A stretch of 64,000 nucleotides of DNA from Uloborus plumipes (taxonomy: Eukaryota > Arthropoda > Arachnida > Araneae > Uloboridae). Location of the stretch: positions 30,973-94,972 of the forward strand of contig JAXGGA010003944.1 of NCBI GenBank assembly GCA_038373865.1, in the 5' to 3' direction. Made by a program: the position numbers and the translations under genes. This document shows positions 1 through 11,627 of this stretch, piece after piece. Each line of letters begins with the position of its first letter. Within the stretch, counting starts at the first letter, position 1. The notes beneath the pieces are model-generated. The model worked only from the letters and a program-made list of their open reading frames with translations. It had not been told where the DNA came from and ran no database searches.

Positions 1-247
1 TGTCAATCTGGCAACGCTACTGGCTTCTAAAGAGGGCTGCACGTTGAATGCTAGAAAACATCACATTTTCATAGACTGCAAAACTTCATATGCAAGAACA
101 AACCTTCTTATATTTAAAAACTATGAGTGGTATGTTTCAATTATACATGTATCTGAACAACAGAATACCACATTAGAATTTACATTTTTTATAAATTGTG
201 TCATAAAAGTGAAGAATTCTGAAAAATGCCATAGGAAAAAAATTTGC
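1..247. other. AT-rich sequence without recognisable feature
   Basis: No coding frame, terminal repeat or RNA motif was recognised here. The segment is the left flank of the first inverted-repeat element. Confidence 0.5.
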
Positions 248-935
248 GGGGTGAATCGGAACACTTAGTTCTGTTGTTCCAATTCAAACTTATTTGAAGG
301 AAACTGTTTGAAAAATCAAGATTCTAACCCTAATTCTTCTAATCAAGACAAGGACAAGGATTTATTACTGTTTATCCCTTCTCGTGAGCAACTAGATCTT
401 AGAATGACAAAAGTTGCAGATTTCAAAAGATTTTTTCTCCAGGAGACTTCTTTTTACTTAAAATAAAAGGGGGAAAGTCACATAGACTTTATGTAGTAAA
501 CGTCCAGCACACAGACAGTGATGAATAAGCGAAAAAATCTTTCAGGACAATCCCCGAAACCCAGAAATTTCAAAAAACTAAAGAAAAGGTAGAGTTCATC
601 CCAGGAGATGTTATGAAAAAACTTAAGCCAAGTCACAATTGCAAGTTTTAAGGACAAGTACATATTTGTGGACGATATGAGTGACTTCCATTCATGTTAA
701 ATCTTTGTATTTCAATTCAAAAGTATTTCTTAAAATTACTTTTCATTTTTCATAAGTTCAAAATTATTTTGAATTTTCACAAATTATAAACGTTTACTGG
801 TACTGAAATTATACATTTATTTGACAGTAATTATCTGTTCTTATTCTCCCCCATCAATATTAGTCATGTTTGTGAGACCTATTACAGATTAAATTGAAAA
901 AAATAAAAATTTTAACAAGTGTTCCGATTGACCCC
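248..935 (+). mobile_element. DNA-transposon relic with 17-bp inverted ends (GGGGTGAATCGGAACAC)
   Basis: The left end 248-264 reads GGGGTGAATCGGAACAC. The right end 919-935 is its inverted copy with one mismatch, GTGTTCCGATTGACCCC. The interior carries the decayed 3' part of a transposon protein (313-700), so this looks like an internally deleted copy that kept both ends and the last coding part. No clean target duplication is visible: GC lies on the left and TA on the right. The superfamily is uncertain; a pogo/DDE_1-type origin is inferred only from the kind of C-terminal domain. Confidence 0.6.
313..700 (+). pseudogene. Decayed C-terminal region of a DNA-transposon protein
   Basis: Three pieces of one protein can be read in different frames. 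The first, 313-463, contains FIPSREQLDLRMTKVADFKR. The second starts at about 439 with PGDFFLLKIKGGKSHRLYVV, stops at 528 and continues with EFIPGDVMKKLKP. The third, after a frame change near 645, reads FKDKYIFVDDMSDFHSC and ends in a stop at 698-700. The pattern 'GDFxLxKxxxK…YYVxxV … F…P…V…KL' recalls a C-terminal domain of long arthropod and cnidarian transposon ORFs; this is from memory of the family and was not searched. At least two frameshifts and one in-frame stop make it a pseudogene. No transposase catalytic core is present. Confidence 0.55.
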
Positions 936-942
936 TATCAGC

Positions 943-1127
943 GGGGTGATTCGGAACACCCATAATTTGCTATATATTTTAATAGTAATTGTTCAAAATC
1001 TTTTGTCTTTGCTTGGAATATCAAAAGTAAATCAAGACCGAAGTTTTTACCAAAAAAATAAAATTAAAAAAAAATCTTTTAACTGCTTTTTTTACAATCA
1101 AAGCTGAAAAGTGTTCCGATTAACCCC
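943..1127. mobile_element. 185-bp MITE with the same GGGGTGA(A/T)TCGGAACAC ends
   Basis: The left end 943-959 reads GGGGTGATTCGGAACAC. The right end 1111-1127 is GTGTTCCGATTAACCCC, its inverted copy with one mismatch. It begins 8 bp after the end of the larger relative at 248-935 and carries no coding sequence. The two are clearly one family, but the target duplication cannot be defined. Confidence 0.6.
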
Positions 1128-1333
1128 ATTTTACGGTACTTGTTCTAAAAGGACAATAATACATGGACTACAGTATTTTTTCACGAACATTGCATATACT
1201 AAACGAAATTACACTTATTTTTCTAACAGGTGGTAGCATCAGTTTAAATTCAACAAAAAGTGGACTACCGTGGTTTTTCCCCCTGACCCTTCATATTCAT
1301 TTTCCAACACTATAAGCAAAGAACGTACTATAA

Positions 1334-1597
1334 ACTGTCAAGGGCAATCTTGATTGCTCAGAAATGGTTGGATTCTTGACCTGCAGGCATAATGGATATT
1401 GGTGGATAGGGTGCTTCTTAGACACAGCTGAAAAAAATCAAAATGTAAAAATCAAGCTGTTGCATCCTCATAGACCCTCAAGTTCTTTCTACTATCCTGA
1501 CTTTGAAAATGTTTTCAATGTGCCTATAAGTGCTATTATTTCGAAAGTGGACCCTAGGAGAAACGCTACAGGAATGATTTATAACCTCTCAAAATAA
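1334..1597 (+). pseudogene. C-terminal fragment of a transposon-encoded protein (GYWWIG domain)
   Basis: An uninterrupted frame runs from just after a stop at 1331-1333 to a stop at 1595-1597; the first ATG is at 1364. It contains HNGYWWIGCFLDTAEKN, then IKLLHPHRPSSSFYYP, then a VPISAI…ATGMIYNLSK tail. This resembles the 'Y.G.WWIG…V.F.HPHGP..SF.WP…C.VP…TGR.Y.L' module at the end of long ORFs in animal DNA transposons (family knowledge, not searched). No upstream partner domain is seen, so it is a truncated fragment or a single terminal exon of a dead copy. It lies 200 bp downstream of the two inverted-repeat elements and may belong to a relative. Confidence 0.55.
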
Positions 1598-2509
1598 GAA
1601 GTGGAATATGCCAACCGTCACTTATAACTAGCATTTCACAGTTTGCAATATTTCTGTATTATATATCTTCAGGAGCCATAGGCATTGCAATAAAGTGGTA
1701 AGAGTGTAAAAAGTCTATGTCCCTTTTCATCCAGATCCCATTGCTGTCCCATTCTGAAAATTTTACCACATATACACTACATTGGGAAGTAATATATATA
1801 TTTTTTTCAGATTTTTAAAAAATACACTTTTTTGAGATATTCAAAGTCAAATAATGCTTTCGGTGACCTTGAAATATTAACATCATGAAAACTTGTCAAG
1901 TCATATATCATATGAAAGCTTGTTTAAAGAGCTTTAAAATGACATATAACAAAAGACTTTAGCTGCAATAGAAGCTGAGAAAATTGAATCTTTGTGTGTA
2001 CCAAAATTCGACTTTTTTCCATTTTTCGAGTTTTTTAGGGGGTCCCTCACAAAAAACTAACAGCTAAAAAAATTTTTAAAAATCATTTTTTTGTATCACT
2101 TTATAGACGTATTCAACCCTGTGATTTTTGAAATTGGTGATGGTCAGGTTTTCAGGCTTATTGATTTCACATGGAATGACCCCATTGTACAAAGAACTTT
2201 TTTAACCACTTGAATTATTTTTAAATTACGTTTAATAACAACATTTTTGCATCTTCCCCCCTCAAAAAAGGTATGGGCTGATGATGCCAAATTTTTAAAT
2301 CCTGCTTTCAAACTATGATGCCTGTCAATATTCTCAACAGACATTTCTTATCAATAGGGCTTATTTTCGAACAAAATAAGTGCGAGATCCCTTTTGTCTT
2401 TTCAATTAATTTTCATACGAAAAGGCCTGAATTCTGTTCAATGAAAAAAATTACACAAAATTATAAAAAGGGACAGAAGATGAGTTTCCGTGCAAATTAA
2501 GAACAGCGC
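1598..2509. other. AT-rich non-coding stretch after the transposon fragment
   Basis: No sustained coding frame or terminal repeat was found. It may be the 3' non-coding part of the preceding transposon. Confidence 0.4.
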
Positions 2510-2530
2510 TTACCTACAGTCTGTAGGTAA
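2510..2530. repeat. 21-nt near-perfect palindrome
   Basis: TTACCTACAG and CTGTAGGTAA form 10-bp arms around a single central T. No other feature explains it; it could be a transposon-tip hairpin or a dimer-binding site. Confidence 0.7.
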
Positions 2531-2608
2531 TACAAAATTAAATTCCAGATTCCAAACTATACTCCACGAGGCAAAAAAAAATTAGGGCAAAGAAATCTAA
2601 AACGAGGC

Positions 2609-2637
2609 TGGTAAAAGAGCTGAAAGCTCTTTTACCA
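2609..2637. repeat. Perfect 13-bp-arm hairpin
   Basis: TGGTAAAAGAGCT and its exact inverted copy are separated by GAA. It lies 79 bp after the palindrome at 2510-2530. There is no T-tract on either side that would suggest a Pol III end. Confidence 0.7.
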
Positions 2638-4362
2638 TTAAAAATCGATAAGAATTAAAGACAAATAAAAATAAGTTTTTATTACGCTAAGAATTAATCA
2701 TATGAACGACGCATTTAATTTCGTTCAAGTAAAAATAAAAATGAAGCAAAAGAAAATTAAAGTATAAAGTTATAAAGAGAGGAATTCTTTAGTGATATCA
2801 GAGCAGCTAGAATTTACATTCTAGAAAGAATAGCTGGTGTTATAACAGTTACCATATTAGAATTGTCAATATATGTTTCGACTTAAAGTTCTGGGAGTTG
2901 CCCCCCTTTTTCGCCGTACAGCTGTTTAGTGATAAATAGTAACATAAAGAATACTAGAGGATTGACTGCCGTAGCAGTTTTTTTATCTTTTCAAAATTAA
3001 GTCTGTTTTCTATTTTTCTATAGTATAAGTTTGACCTTTTTTCATGTGTGTGTGAAAACAGTGATCCGATTATAAAATCGAAAGAGAAATTGCTTTCTCA
3101 GTAAGAATTAATGTATGTGTGTGAGTTAAAGTTATAAAAATGAGTCATGTTATCAACATAAACTTCTTTGTTCGAAATGTATTTTCGAAACAGTCTGGAA
3201 CATGAGAGAAAGGGTGTGCAGTAGAGGCTGATTCGGGGGACTGCTGCACCAGACGCCGCGTACAATGATCCTTGCCCTATTCCAAAATGGAGGGCAGGCC
3301 GTCACTTACGTAGTAGGTAAAAAAAAAGTCAGGGGAGGAGAGAGATTCGTACAGAACACCTGTTGAAGTCGGGTGAAAGTGTGCCGTTCAAGGCCAGGGT
3401 AAAGAAAGGTTGCTTTGGGGGCCCACAAAAGAATAAAAATTTTGATTTCAATCTCAGAAAGGTACATATATACAAACTATGGAGAAGAAATTGAAAGCCG
3501 CGAAATCCACTCGACATTTTTCAAGGATCTAAATTTTTGATTTTTTAATAAGTGGTAAAATCCTATAAATTATCATAGCTTGCCACATGCATCAAAGTGA
3601 AAGAAAACCAACAAGTTAACTAAAACTCTTGCTGATCCGAGCGAACGGATAAAACATCATATGTCAAATTACTTTAGGATAGAAAGAGCAGTTGCTCTGA
3701 CATAGTCTTCATTCTAAACACTCAACAAATTAGAAAAAAGTTTTTCATCATTCCCCTCCTCATTTCCTTTTGAAACATTTTTCTTTCTTTTTTTTACATA
3801 ACATTTGAACCTAGAAATAAAGTCACTTCCAAGTTTTACTTAAAATTTTATGCAAAATTCTCCTCTGAATTGCTATACTGAGAAAAGTTCCTCACATCCT
3901 ATGTCACATGAATGCTGAGGTGATAGGATCAAAAGACTGCGATTCGAATCCTCTCATAGCAGTTTTTACTTCGGAAAATAAGATAAAGTCCTGATGGTCT
4001 TTCTCCTTACATGGTTTCGCGTTAATTTTGACGTATTAGATAGGCTCCAGTCTCTTTCTAATTAGAAGCGCTTCAGGAAAATAGTTATGCTTCAATATAT
4101 TTTACATTCAAAAGCAGTTATAAATAAGTTGTCTTTTGTTTTGGAATCCAAGTTTCCAAACAAAAGATCCAAAATTGTTCATCGAAATCTCAGTGAGCCT
4201 TTCTTCTCCGATTCTTAGCGAGCACGGAAGCTACTTAGATTTTGATCTAATTAATGCGAAAAAATTATAATAGTCAAAAATGTTACACGGCAGATAAATC
4301 ATTTTTAAAATATAGTCAGTTTTTCTTTTGCCAAATGCAATTTTCCTTATGCAGATGTAACA
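2638..4362. other. AT-rich sequence with a small GC-richer patch at 3190-3310
   Basis: No exon or transposon end was recognised. The patch at about 3190-3310 is richer in G+C (CCGCGTACAATG, AAAATGGAGG) and may be regulatory or an old repeat. A TTCGAATCC box-B-like motif near 3941 has no matching tRNA fold. Confidence 0.4.
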
Positions 4363-4545
4363 AGGGCGAACCCAGAAATGTTTAAGGGAGAAGCGATTGA
4401 TTATCATTACTTACTCTTTACCTCGTATCCTGGTTCACAAATATTGATCACAAATGTTTCAGACTTCAATTTCGAAAATTTCTCCTTTTCCCTAAGCTCT
4501 AACATCGCCAAAGAAGATACTTTTTTTTTTTTTTTTTGAACTACT
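4363..4545 (+). mobile_element. 5' part of a CAAGGGCGGATCC-type MITE
   Basis: The segment begins CAAGGGCGAACCCAGAAATG and stays recognisably similar to the complete copy at 30402-30688 (shared GATTGATTAT, TTCGAAAA and TTTGAACT blocks). A poly-T tract lies near 4521-4537 and the right end is missing. Confidence 0.55.
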
Positions 4546-4932
4546 CAAACGTGTTACGTAATAGCGGATTTCGATGTAAAACGATGTTAGCGGGGTTTAA
4601 AAAAACTGCCTTGCTCTTAGCTGTACGAAATACTTAAGCAAGGAACAATATCTACGAAAACTATAGTCATTTCATCTTTATCTAACCATCCGTTAAATTA
4701 GCAGCAATCACATCAACTCAGTTTTCAGAAAGCCCCAAAACTTTTCCTGAATTTCATACCTCACTCACAAGTTTCCATTTTTCTATAAAAAATTGAAACT
4801 TGCATCAAGTAAGGTGATCTCCATTAAAGACTTTTTATACTTTCCACATAATTATATTTACCTAAAATTCGGTTTAAATTAATTTTTCGATTTTACTCTA
4901 CGTTCAATCAATATAATTCTTTATGTTACTTG

Positions 4933-4978
<46 letters not shown>
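4933..4978 (+). repeat. Poly-A tract of about 46 bp
   Basis: An uninterrupted A run. No retrotransposon body can be read immediately upstream, so it may be a simple repeat or an old retroposon tail. Confidence 0.9.
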
Positions 4979-4980
<2 letters not shown>

Positions 4981-5269
4981 CCCATGTCGAAAGATTGAAA
5001 AAAAAATCATTTTAATAATTAAAAAAGTAAAAAGCTTTTGTAATCTATAACCCAACACATTTTTCTTTTGGGATGGATTTTACTACACTCAATATAGGTT
5101 TAACTTTTCTCAAAAATTAGATAAAAGAGGAGGGGGAGGGCGAGTATGGTGTAGCAAAAAACTGGAAAAGAAAGAAAAAGAAGTCGGTGGATACTGGAAG
5201 CGTCAAATTATTTAAATCTCAACAGTACAAGTTCATTTCCCAGGGAAAGGCTCAAAATCGAAATACTTC

Positions 5270-5640
5270 CAATGGGGCTGCGACGTTGCAGTAACAGCGC
5301 AGCTCCCGCATAATGGGGCAAAGGTAGCGCGAGACAATGGAAATCTTTAATCTGGAGGTCTCTCTTTCTCGTCCGTCATTCACAGAGCCTTCCTAACTAC
5401 ATTACCTCATCGAAGGGGCAGATGCGGAAGGAAGAGAAGAGAGAGAGACCCATCGATTTATCGAACTGAAGAAACGCCGGGGCGCACGGAATGGGGCTAT
5501 ATGCCTGGCGAAAATCATTTGCGCCCCAGGTAGCCGCAGAGATCGCGCTCTTTGCATCCTCAATTATTCAGGGGGAAAGTACGGGCGATACGGTTGTGGG
5601 CGCGTTGAAACGGTCATTTTGCGGAAGCGGGGTTGAAAAA
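5270..5640. promoter_or_regulatory. GC/CpG-richer island, candidate cis-regulatory element
   Basis: Composition changes sharply from the AT-rich surroundings. Visible elements are a GAGAGAGAGA tract (about 5434-5448), CATCGATTTATCG at 5451-5463 and several GCGC and CGCG steps. No frame reads as protein and no transposon ends flank it. A regulatory role is inference from composition and motifs alone. Confidence 0.3.
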
Positions 5641-7593
5641 ACAAAAAACAAATCATATGAGCTGTAAATAGCTTAGCTTGAAGAAAACTCTTCTTTTAAA
5701 TTGTTACTCTTCACACATATTGGTCTTAACAGCGAGTATACTCACATGGGGCATTGTAAAATTGTCTGGGTCATCTTCGAAACATATCACCATTCCTGCA
5801 AAGTGCAGAAACATTTTCAAGAGTTTAATAAAAGTATATCGCTTCTTATTTTATTGATTCAACAAAACTACCAAATGTTAAAGTACCACATACTAAAAAA
5901 AAAAAAAGATATAAGGGAAGAAAAAGAAAGTGATGAAAGCCACACGCACCTAATCTGCCAAAGTTATTACTAAAAGATTGCGATTGAACGGTCTGCTATT
6001 GTTTGTTACAACAACTTGTTGTAAGTTAAGACTCTTTAGGTAAACCTTAAGGGTTGAGGTCCTTATATCTGACACCAAGAAAAAGAAAGAAAGAAAACAA
6101 TAGAAAAATCCCGACAAGGCCTTCCTTAGGTTATCAAAATCTTTCGAATATAGTGCGAAATAATTAATTTAGCAAAAACTTACACGGTTAAAATCGTTGG
6201 GGTAATGTTTCCACTGTATGAAAAAAATTACTTTTCAGAAAAGCGCAAATAATCACTTTTTAAGTGAAAATAATTTTAAAGTATTGGCTTCTATTTGAAT
6301 TTAAGTGCTGCACAGTTCTGTCCACGTTTTAAAAGGAAAAAATGCGATATAGTTTCAAATTAAAATATAATTTACTTTAAGTTTGCATGAAAAGTTAAAC
6401 CACATGTAGTTAAATTTAAAAACAAATTGGAAAAGTATTTACTTTAAAAAGTAGTCACGGCAGTTGAAGCAGAAATGAATGCTTTTGTTCAAATTTCAGA
6501 CTTTTTGCTGATTTGTAGAAAAAACTGCTAACTTTTCAGTCTATAGAAGAGAGCGTAAGCAGTTGCACTTTTATTTATTTTATCGACAGATAAGATGCTC
6601 TAACATTCAATGTACGGCAGAAGGGATTTACTTTTAGTTTCAGTCCTATGATCATTTTTCACTGATTTATACTGCGTGTGAAACGTTTGACTCACACAGA
6701 CTTGCGGGAAAACAAAAAGAAGATTGAATACCATGTTTTTTTAGCATTTTAGTACAATTATGCACATTCGACGACTTTATGACTATTCTTATAAAACAGC
6801 CCTTACGACTAGTTTGTAAAACTGTACGGTCGTTTCAGTAAACAGTCTAAATGTAATTAAGTTCCAGTCTTTTATTACATTTGAAAACGCGACGCATAAG
6901 CCAGCTTTTTTTTTTTGTACGTCCAAGAAGGGAGTAGTAGTCTCTTGTAGTAGTCAAACAGTATTTGGCAAACACTAACTCAGCTCAATGACTCTGATTC
7001 ATGTGCTCCATTGCAGAGATAACTAAGAAAAACCTTTACCCATGCTCATTGCTTACATATTCCGTTTTTAGGTAAGAATCCAGGAGTGGAGAAAAGGACA
7101 TTTTAGAGATACAATGCTTCAATATTGCATCAATGATCACAGAAACTGTAGGATTTATTTGACTAACTGTGTTTATAGTTCTAGTTTTCTCTGCTACTTG
7201 GAAATACTCTTAACACACCCTTAAAAGCTTCTAAGGTGCTTTTCTCTCCCCCGCCAAATGTTTTATCAAAAATAGTGATCTACACAACTCTGCGTATTTG
7301 ACAATTCATTAAAAATTCCCTCCCAAATCTTTGCTACAATATATATCATGGGAATTACCCTTTAAGGTACTGGAAAATCACCTTTGTTCGCAAAGTGCTT
7401 AATAATACCCGACAGACCGAGCATGTGTCGAAGCAGCAATGGGTGGATCTCTTATTGACTAATTTTCGGCATTTCTCGCCCTGGAATTTAACTTTCTTGA
7501 AGTCCCATAGTCCCATGGTGTTTAATGTGGTGATATTTTCTGTCGCAACCTAGGGTCAAAGTTTAAAAGCTGTTAGTTAGTCCCATAGAAGGC

Positions 7594-7594
<1 letters not shown>
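5641..7594. other. AT-rich sequence, nothing recognised
   Basis: Only short A/T runs and chance frames were seen. A lysine-rich frame at 5701-5973 is a translated A-tract, not a gene. Confidence 0.4.

Positions 7595-7630
<36 letters not shown>
7595..7630. repeat. Poly-T tract of 36 bp
   Basis: An uninterrupted T run. The poly-lysine frame on the minus strand here is its translation and is not a gene. Confidence 0.9.
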
Positions 7631-7634
<4 letters not shown>

Positions 7635-7852
7635 GGAAAAAAATAGAACACTAGACGGATTTCACTGATGGATTGGCTCTTTATCTTGAAAACAAGAGCT
7701 AATTTCCCATTTTTATGGTGATTTTCGTGTTTAGAGAGGAAAAATACTTCGGCAACAACTATTTTTGAGTGAAATACAATTTTGGTGTTGAGTAGTGTTA
7801 TCGTCAATATTCTCCTTACGATTCGACCCTCGGTCAGACAACCAAACCGCCG

Positions 7853-10557
7853 CACAGTGGAGTATTTGACTGAAAATCCTGGCCAAAACTATTTCGGAAT
7901 TCTCGCTCTTCTGAAGGGAATACCGTTCTGTGCGTTTGTGCGCTGTATAGCGAAGCTATCCAGCTTACAGCTATGACACTTGGTACACAAGTTCTCTGAA
8001 AGGTCAGATGTCGTAACCTAAAGCTCGATTTTAAAAATTTAATTTAGAAAAAAAGTTATTTAATGTTTTATCTATGTTTTAGACTTTTACGAGTTTACGA
8101 CCGTAAAAAGGTTTCTAGCAAACGTAGGAAGAAAAACAATACATCACCAGAAAGAGCAAAGCAATGTCTTTAAAAGTCTAAATTGTTTGAAGTTCTAACG
8201 TAATTTCCCGATTTTCCAAGAATTTTCAAAGAAAGGTCACTTTTTCGACGTTTTTTAATTTATCAATCAACGTAAATTAAAATTCATGCATCCGCGAATC
8301 TAATGGTGTTATTGCTCTGAAACTTTTCAAGGATACAATATAAACATTTCACCTTAATTTAAAGCAAAAACGGTGAAGTTATCTTGCTCTATTGATTTTT
8401 AATGAATTTTTTTATAAAGAGGTGAAAGAAATATTTTCACCGATTTTCGTTCAGGAACGCTCCTACCGGAACAGCTGGCTACTTGCCAAAATCTAGTTTA
8501 GAGCAAAAATGGAATAAGAAAGCGCATTTAATGCAATGTACTTCTTGTTATTTGAAAGAATGCACCGTAATTAATACTTGTTTATTGAAGAAAAAAATGC
8601 TGTTTACATAGCCCAGTGTTCTGTGCAAAACAAATTTGAACCTTTTTTTTTCTTTTCTGAATTCTAGTACTTAATCGATCGGTTATAATCGTTAAAATAC
8701 TAAGTTTACCATGCACAAGAAAAAAAAACACTATGACTACTGTAACTAGGGTGGCATCCATAGTGGTAATTTGATGTGTCCCCCCCCCCTTCCCTTCCTC
8801 CAGAAAAAGGTAAAGTAACAACTTTTCATGTTGTATCAAAGTATGAACTTTTAAAATTTCTGGAAAATATAATTTTTCTTAATGTGGTACAACAAAAGTT
8901 TGAATGAAAAGGCAAGTATGCATTTTGAACGTATTTTAAGTAAAATATGCACAATATGCCTACGCACAATATGCCCCCGCAATAATGAGCACTATTTACC
9001 TCTGAAATTTGGTAGATTCCGTATAATTTAAAAAATATTGGTGGACATTTTCAACATTGAAGTATTCCATGGTTTAGGAGCTCAAAAATGACGCGTATGA
9101 TTCTTCAATGATAGTAGTTCGTAATGTTAAGTTCCTCTGTTTCTTAGTGGTCTTCTCCTTCCTCCCCCTATCTCTGACCGGACGTAGATATCCGATTTCA
9201 AGAGTGCAGGTGCAGGGCCTTGCTGAGGGGGACCAATGTCGTTAGTAGTGAAATGTGCTCAAGCTTGGACACACTCATATGGAAGCGAATAGTACCCATT
9301 CCTTGAGTCGATTTTTATGTACAAAACAGTTTACATAGCACTGTGATGTTTCCCACTAAGAATTCTGCGAATAGAAACTTAGGACTCAAATTTAATATGA
9401 GTTCTATTTCACAGTGAGTAGGTAAAACGTCTTAAGCAACAATGATATCGATAGGAAATGCGCTAGAAAAGAAATTTACTAACATACTATATATAAGCGG
9501 GAAAATACCTCCCCCCCCCTACACCCCCGTCACATAATTTTCTACAATGATAAAGAAAGAAAAACATGATATATAAATGTATTTTCAAGTTATCTTAATT
9601 TAAAAGGGAAAAAAAAACTTCGCAGTGAGAAAAAACTATTTTAATTGATTGACGGATTAGCGTACATAAAAAAATTAATAATCTAACTCACGAACAGTTA
9701 TAAAATTGCATGAATATGTTTCAATGGCCCAATCAATGCAAAAAAATATGAATATAAAAATAGCGTTTTGAAATTAGTTCGTTGAATCTCAACTCCAGGC
9801 TCACATCTTTATGTACTGATAAAGGAGTTTCTCGTAACCCTGAAACACGTGTCTGAAATTTTATTGCTTTTTTTGTGCTTTATTATTTTGATTCACCACC
9901 TATTCAATAATGCTAATGATCACGAGTTACAAGTTTATTAAATTTTCATTGCCAAATTCGTTTTAATATCAAGACTTGTCCAAAATGATTAAATGATACA
10001 TTTTATTCAAAAAATCATATAAAAAAATGGCAACTGTTTGCGGAACATTTTTTTGCAGAAATCAGCACATGAGACTTTCACAAATACGCTCCAACTTTCA
10101 AAATAGCGCGACAAAGCGCGGCAACTACTTAAAAAGCTTTCACTAGTTCTAAATTTGGAAAAAAGCCATTAAAAATTTCTCGCACCAAGCATTTATTTAT
10201 TTTTTTTGACGACAAAAAATAAAACTATTTACTTCGAATCAAAATTTAACACAAGGCCCTGACAGTTCTCTAACCATTAAAACTGGTTTGGTTCTATTCC
10301 ATTCATTTATAACGCCACAAAAAAATCTGCATTAAAACGTAATAATTAGGTTGAAACGTACCAAAAAAGCGAAAATTATCACGGAAACTTCATCTTTGAC
10401 CGAGGCTATGAGCAGTTGTATGAGGCTCAAGTTTCCAAAACTGGTGCCGATCGATGCACCAGTTAATCAACTATTATAAAATAAATTTTCATAAAAATCG
10501 GATAACTTTTCAATTTTCGACTTTTGGCCAGGATTTTCAATCAAATACTCCACTGTG
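7853..10557. mobile_element. Candidate Transib-like element, CACAGTG inverted ends, CGCCG flanks
   Basis: The left end 7853-7888 starts CACAGTGGAGTATTTGA. The right end 10522-10557 is its inverted copy, 35 of 36 bases matching, and similarity stops abruptly inside. Both ends are flanked by CGCCG (7848-7852 and 10558-10562). Transib transposons are known to make 5-bp CGNCG duplications and to have termini starting with a heptamer related to the V(D)J signal CACAGTG. The interior shows no transposase, so it would be non-autonomous or decayed. Caveat: a second block (ATTCGAC.CTCGGTCAG, 7821-7837 and 10613-10629) is also inverted outside these ends. The pair could therefore be two opposed copies of a longer repeat, which would make CGCCG part of the repeat. 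Confidence 0.45.
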
Positions 10558-10991
10558 CGCCGGTCGAAGCTTTCGTCTATCAATAAGAAGGCTTCAACTT
10601 GCGGTTCAGGAGCTGACCGAGAGTCGAATAATTTGATGAGTATGGGCGTTGGTGTGTTCCCATTTAGACGGTTCAAATTGTTTTTTCGGAGAGGAGGGTA
10701 GCACAAAAACTACTGTCACAGCACTTCACAATAATTGGAATCTATATCATAGACTGTGTAACCCAGTAAACCTTAATTAGAATAAAAACTTTCAAAATTT
10801 TTGTACATATTGCATGTAAACAAATCTCTAAGAGACTACAACACCTTTCATAAGTTAAAATAACTCACACTTTTGTGGCGTGTAATCAATGCCTTTTAAA
10901 CAGATTACTAGAGAAAAAAAACAAGACTGCCAGAAAAACAACACCGAGTTCATGAAAATTTCCAAAACATAAACCCATTGATCGGACAGCA

Positions 10992-11400
10992 TTCACTTCG
11001 AACCCAATGGAATTCACAAAGTTCCATTCTGACTCAGAGCAATTAATATTACTTTATCCAACAGAAGAGAGTGCGCACTTTATAAAAGAAACTACAGCCC
11101 AGCCTTTTATCGATTCCTGGCTTCTCTATTTCGAAGATTCCAATTCTAATCTTCAGAATTCTCTCTCAGGGACAAAAAACAAAATAAAAAGGGAACTCTC
11201 AGTCCAAGCAGGGCCAAAACAAAAGAAAGCGCTCCGCAGTGTCTCAGTGGCAACATGGGGGTCATCGATTAGTCCGGCCGCTTTCCTATCGAATATTTCG
11301 GGAGAGATCTGGCACTTTCGCCGCCATCCTCAGATACAATGTGGTCGAAGAAGACGACATACTTGGCAAAGGGCCGAGCAGCATCACTTCTGAATTTTAG
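10992..11400 (+). other. GC-richer island with a 129-codon open frame, coding status unclear
   Basis: A frame from ATG 11007 to a stop at 11391-11393 is open for 128 residues, unusual for this window. The product has no domain, signal peptide or membrane segment that I recognise, and its C-terminus is simply arginine-rich. The DNA has TTATCGATTCC, GGGGTCATCGATTAG and CGCCGCCATCC blocks and resembles the other non-coding islands, so a regulatory island that is open by chance is at least as likely as an exon. Confidence 0.25.
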
Positions 11401-11627
11401 AGAAAGCGACTGACATTCGCATCGAATAGGTTCTTGGCAAGTAAGAAAGACACACCTACAGCCGACGATTGACTGATTAAGGATTCCGGGCAGTCATAAG
11501 TAGCTCAAGAAAAATATTGAAAGCTGGGGAGAATAAAAATCAGAATTTTTTCTTTTACACGCAGAAGCAAATACCGGAGCATAAAAAAATCAACTTTGCA
11601 AAAATATCTTGCTTCTTCTGTAATGAT

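Noticed and set aside
3900..3960. tRNA-like box B (GATTCGAATCC)
   Set aside because: No acceptor stem, D arm or anticodon arm can be folded around it; it may be eroded SINE sequence.
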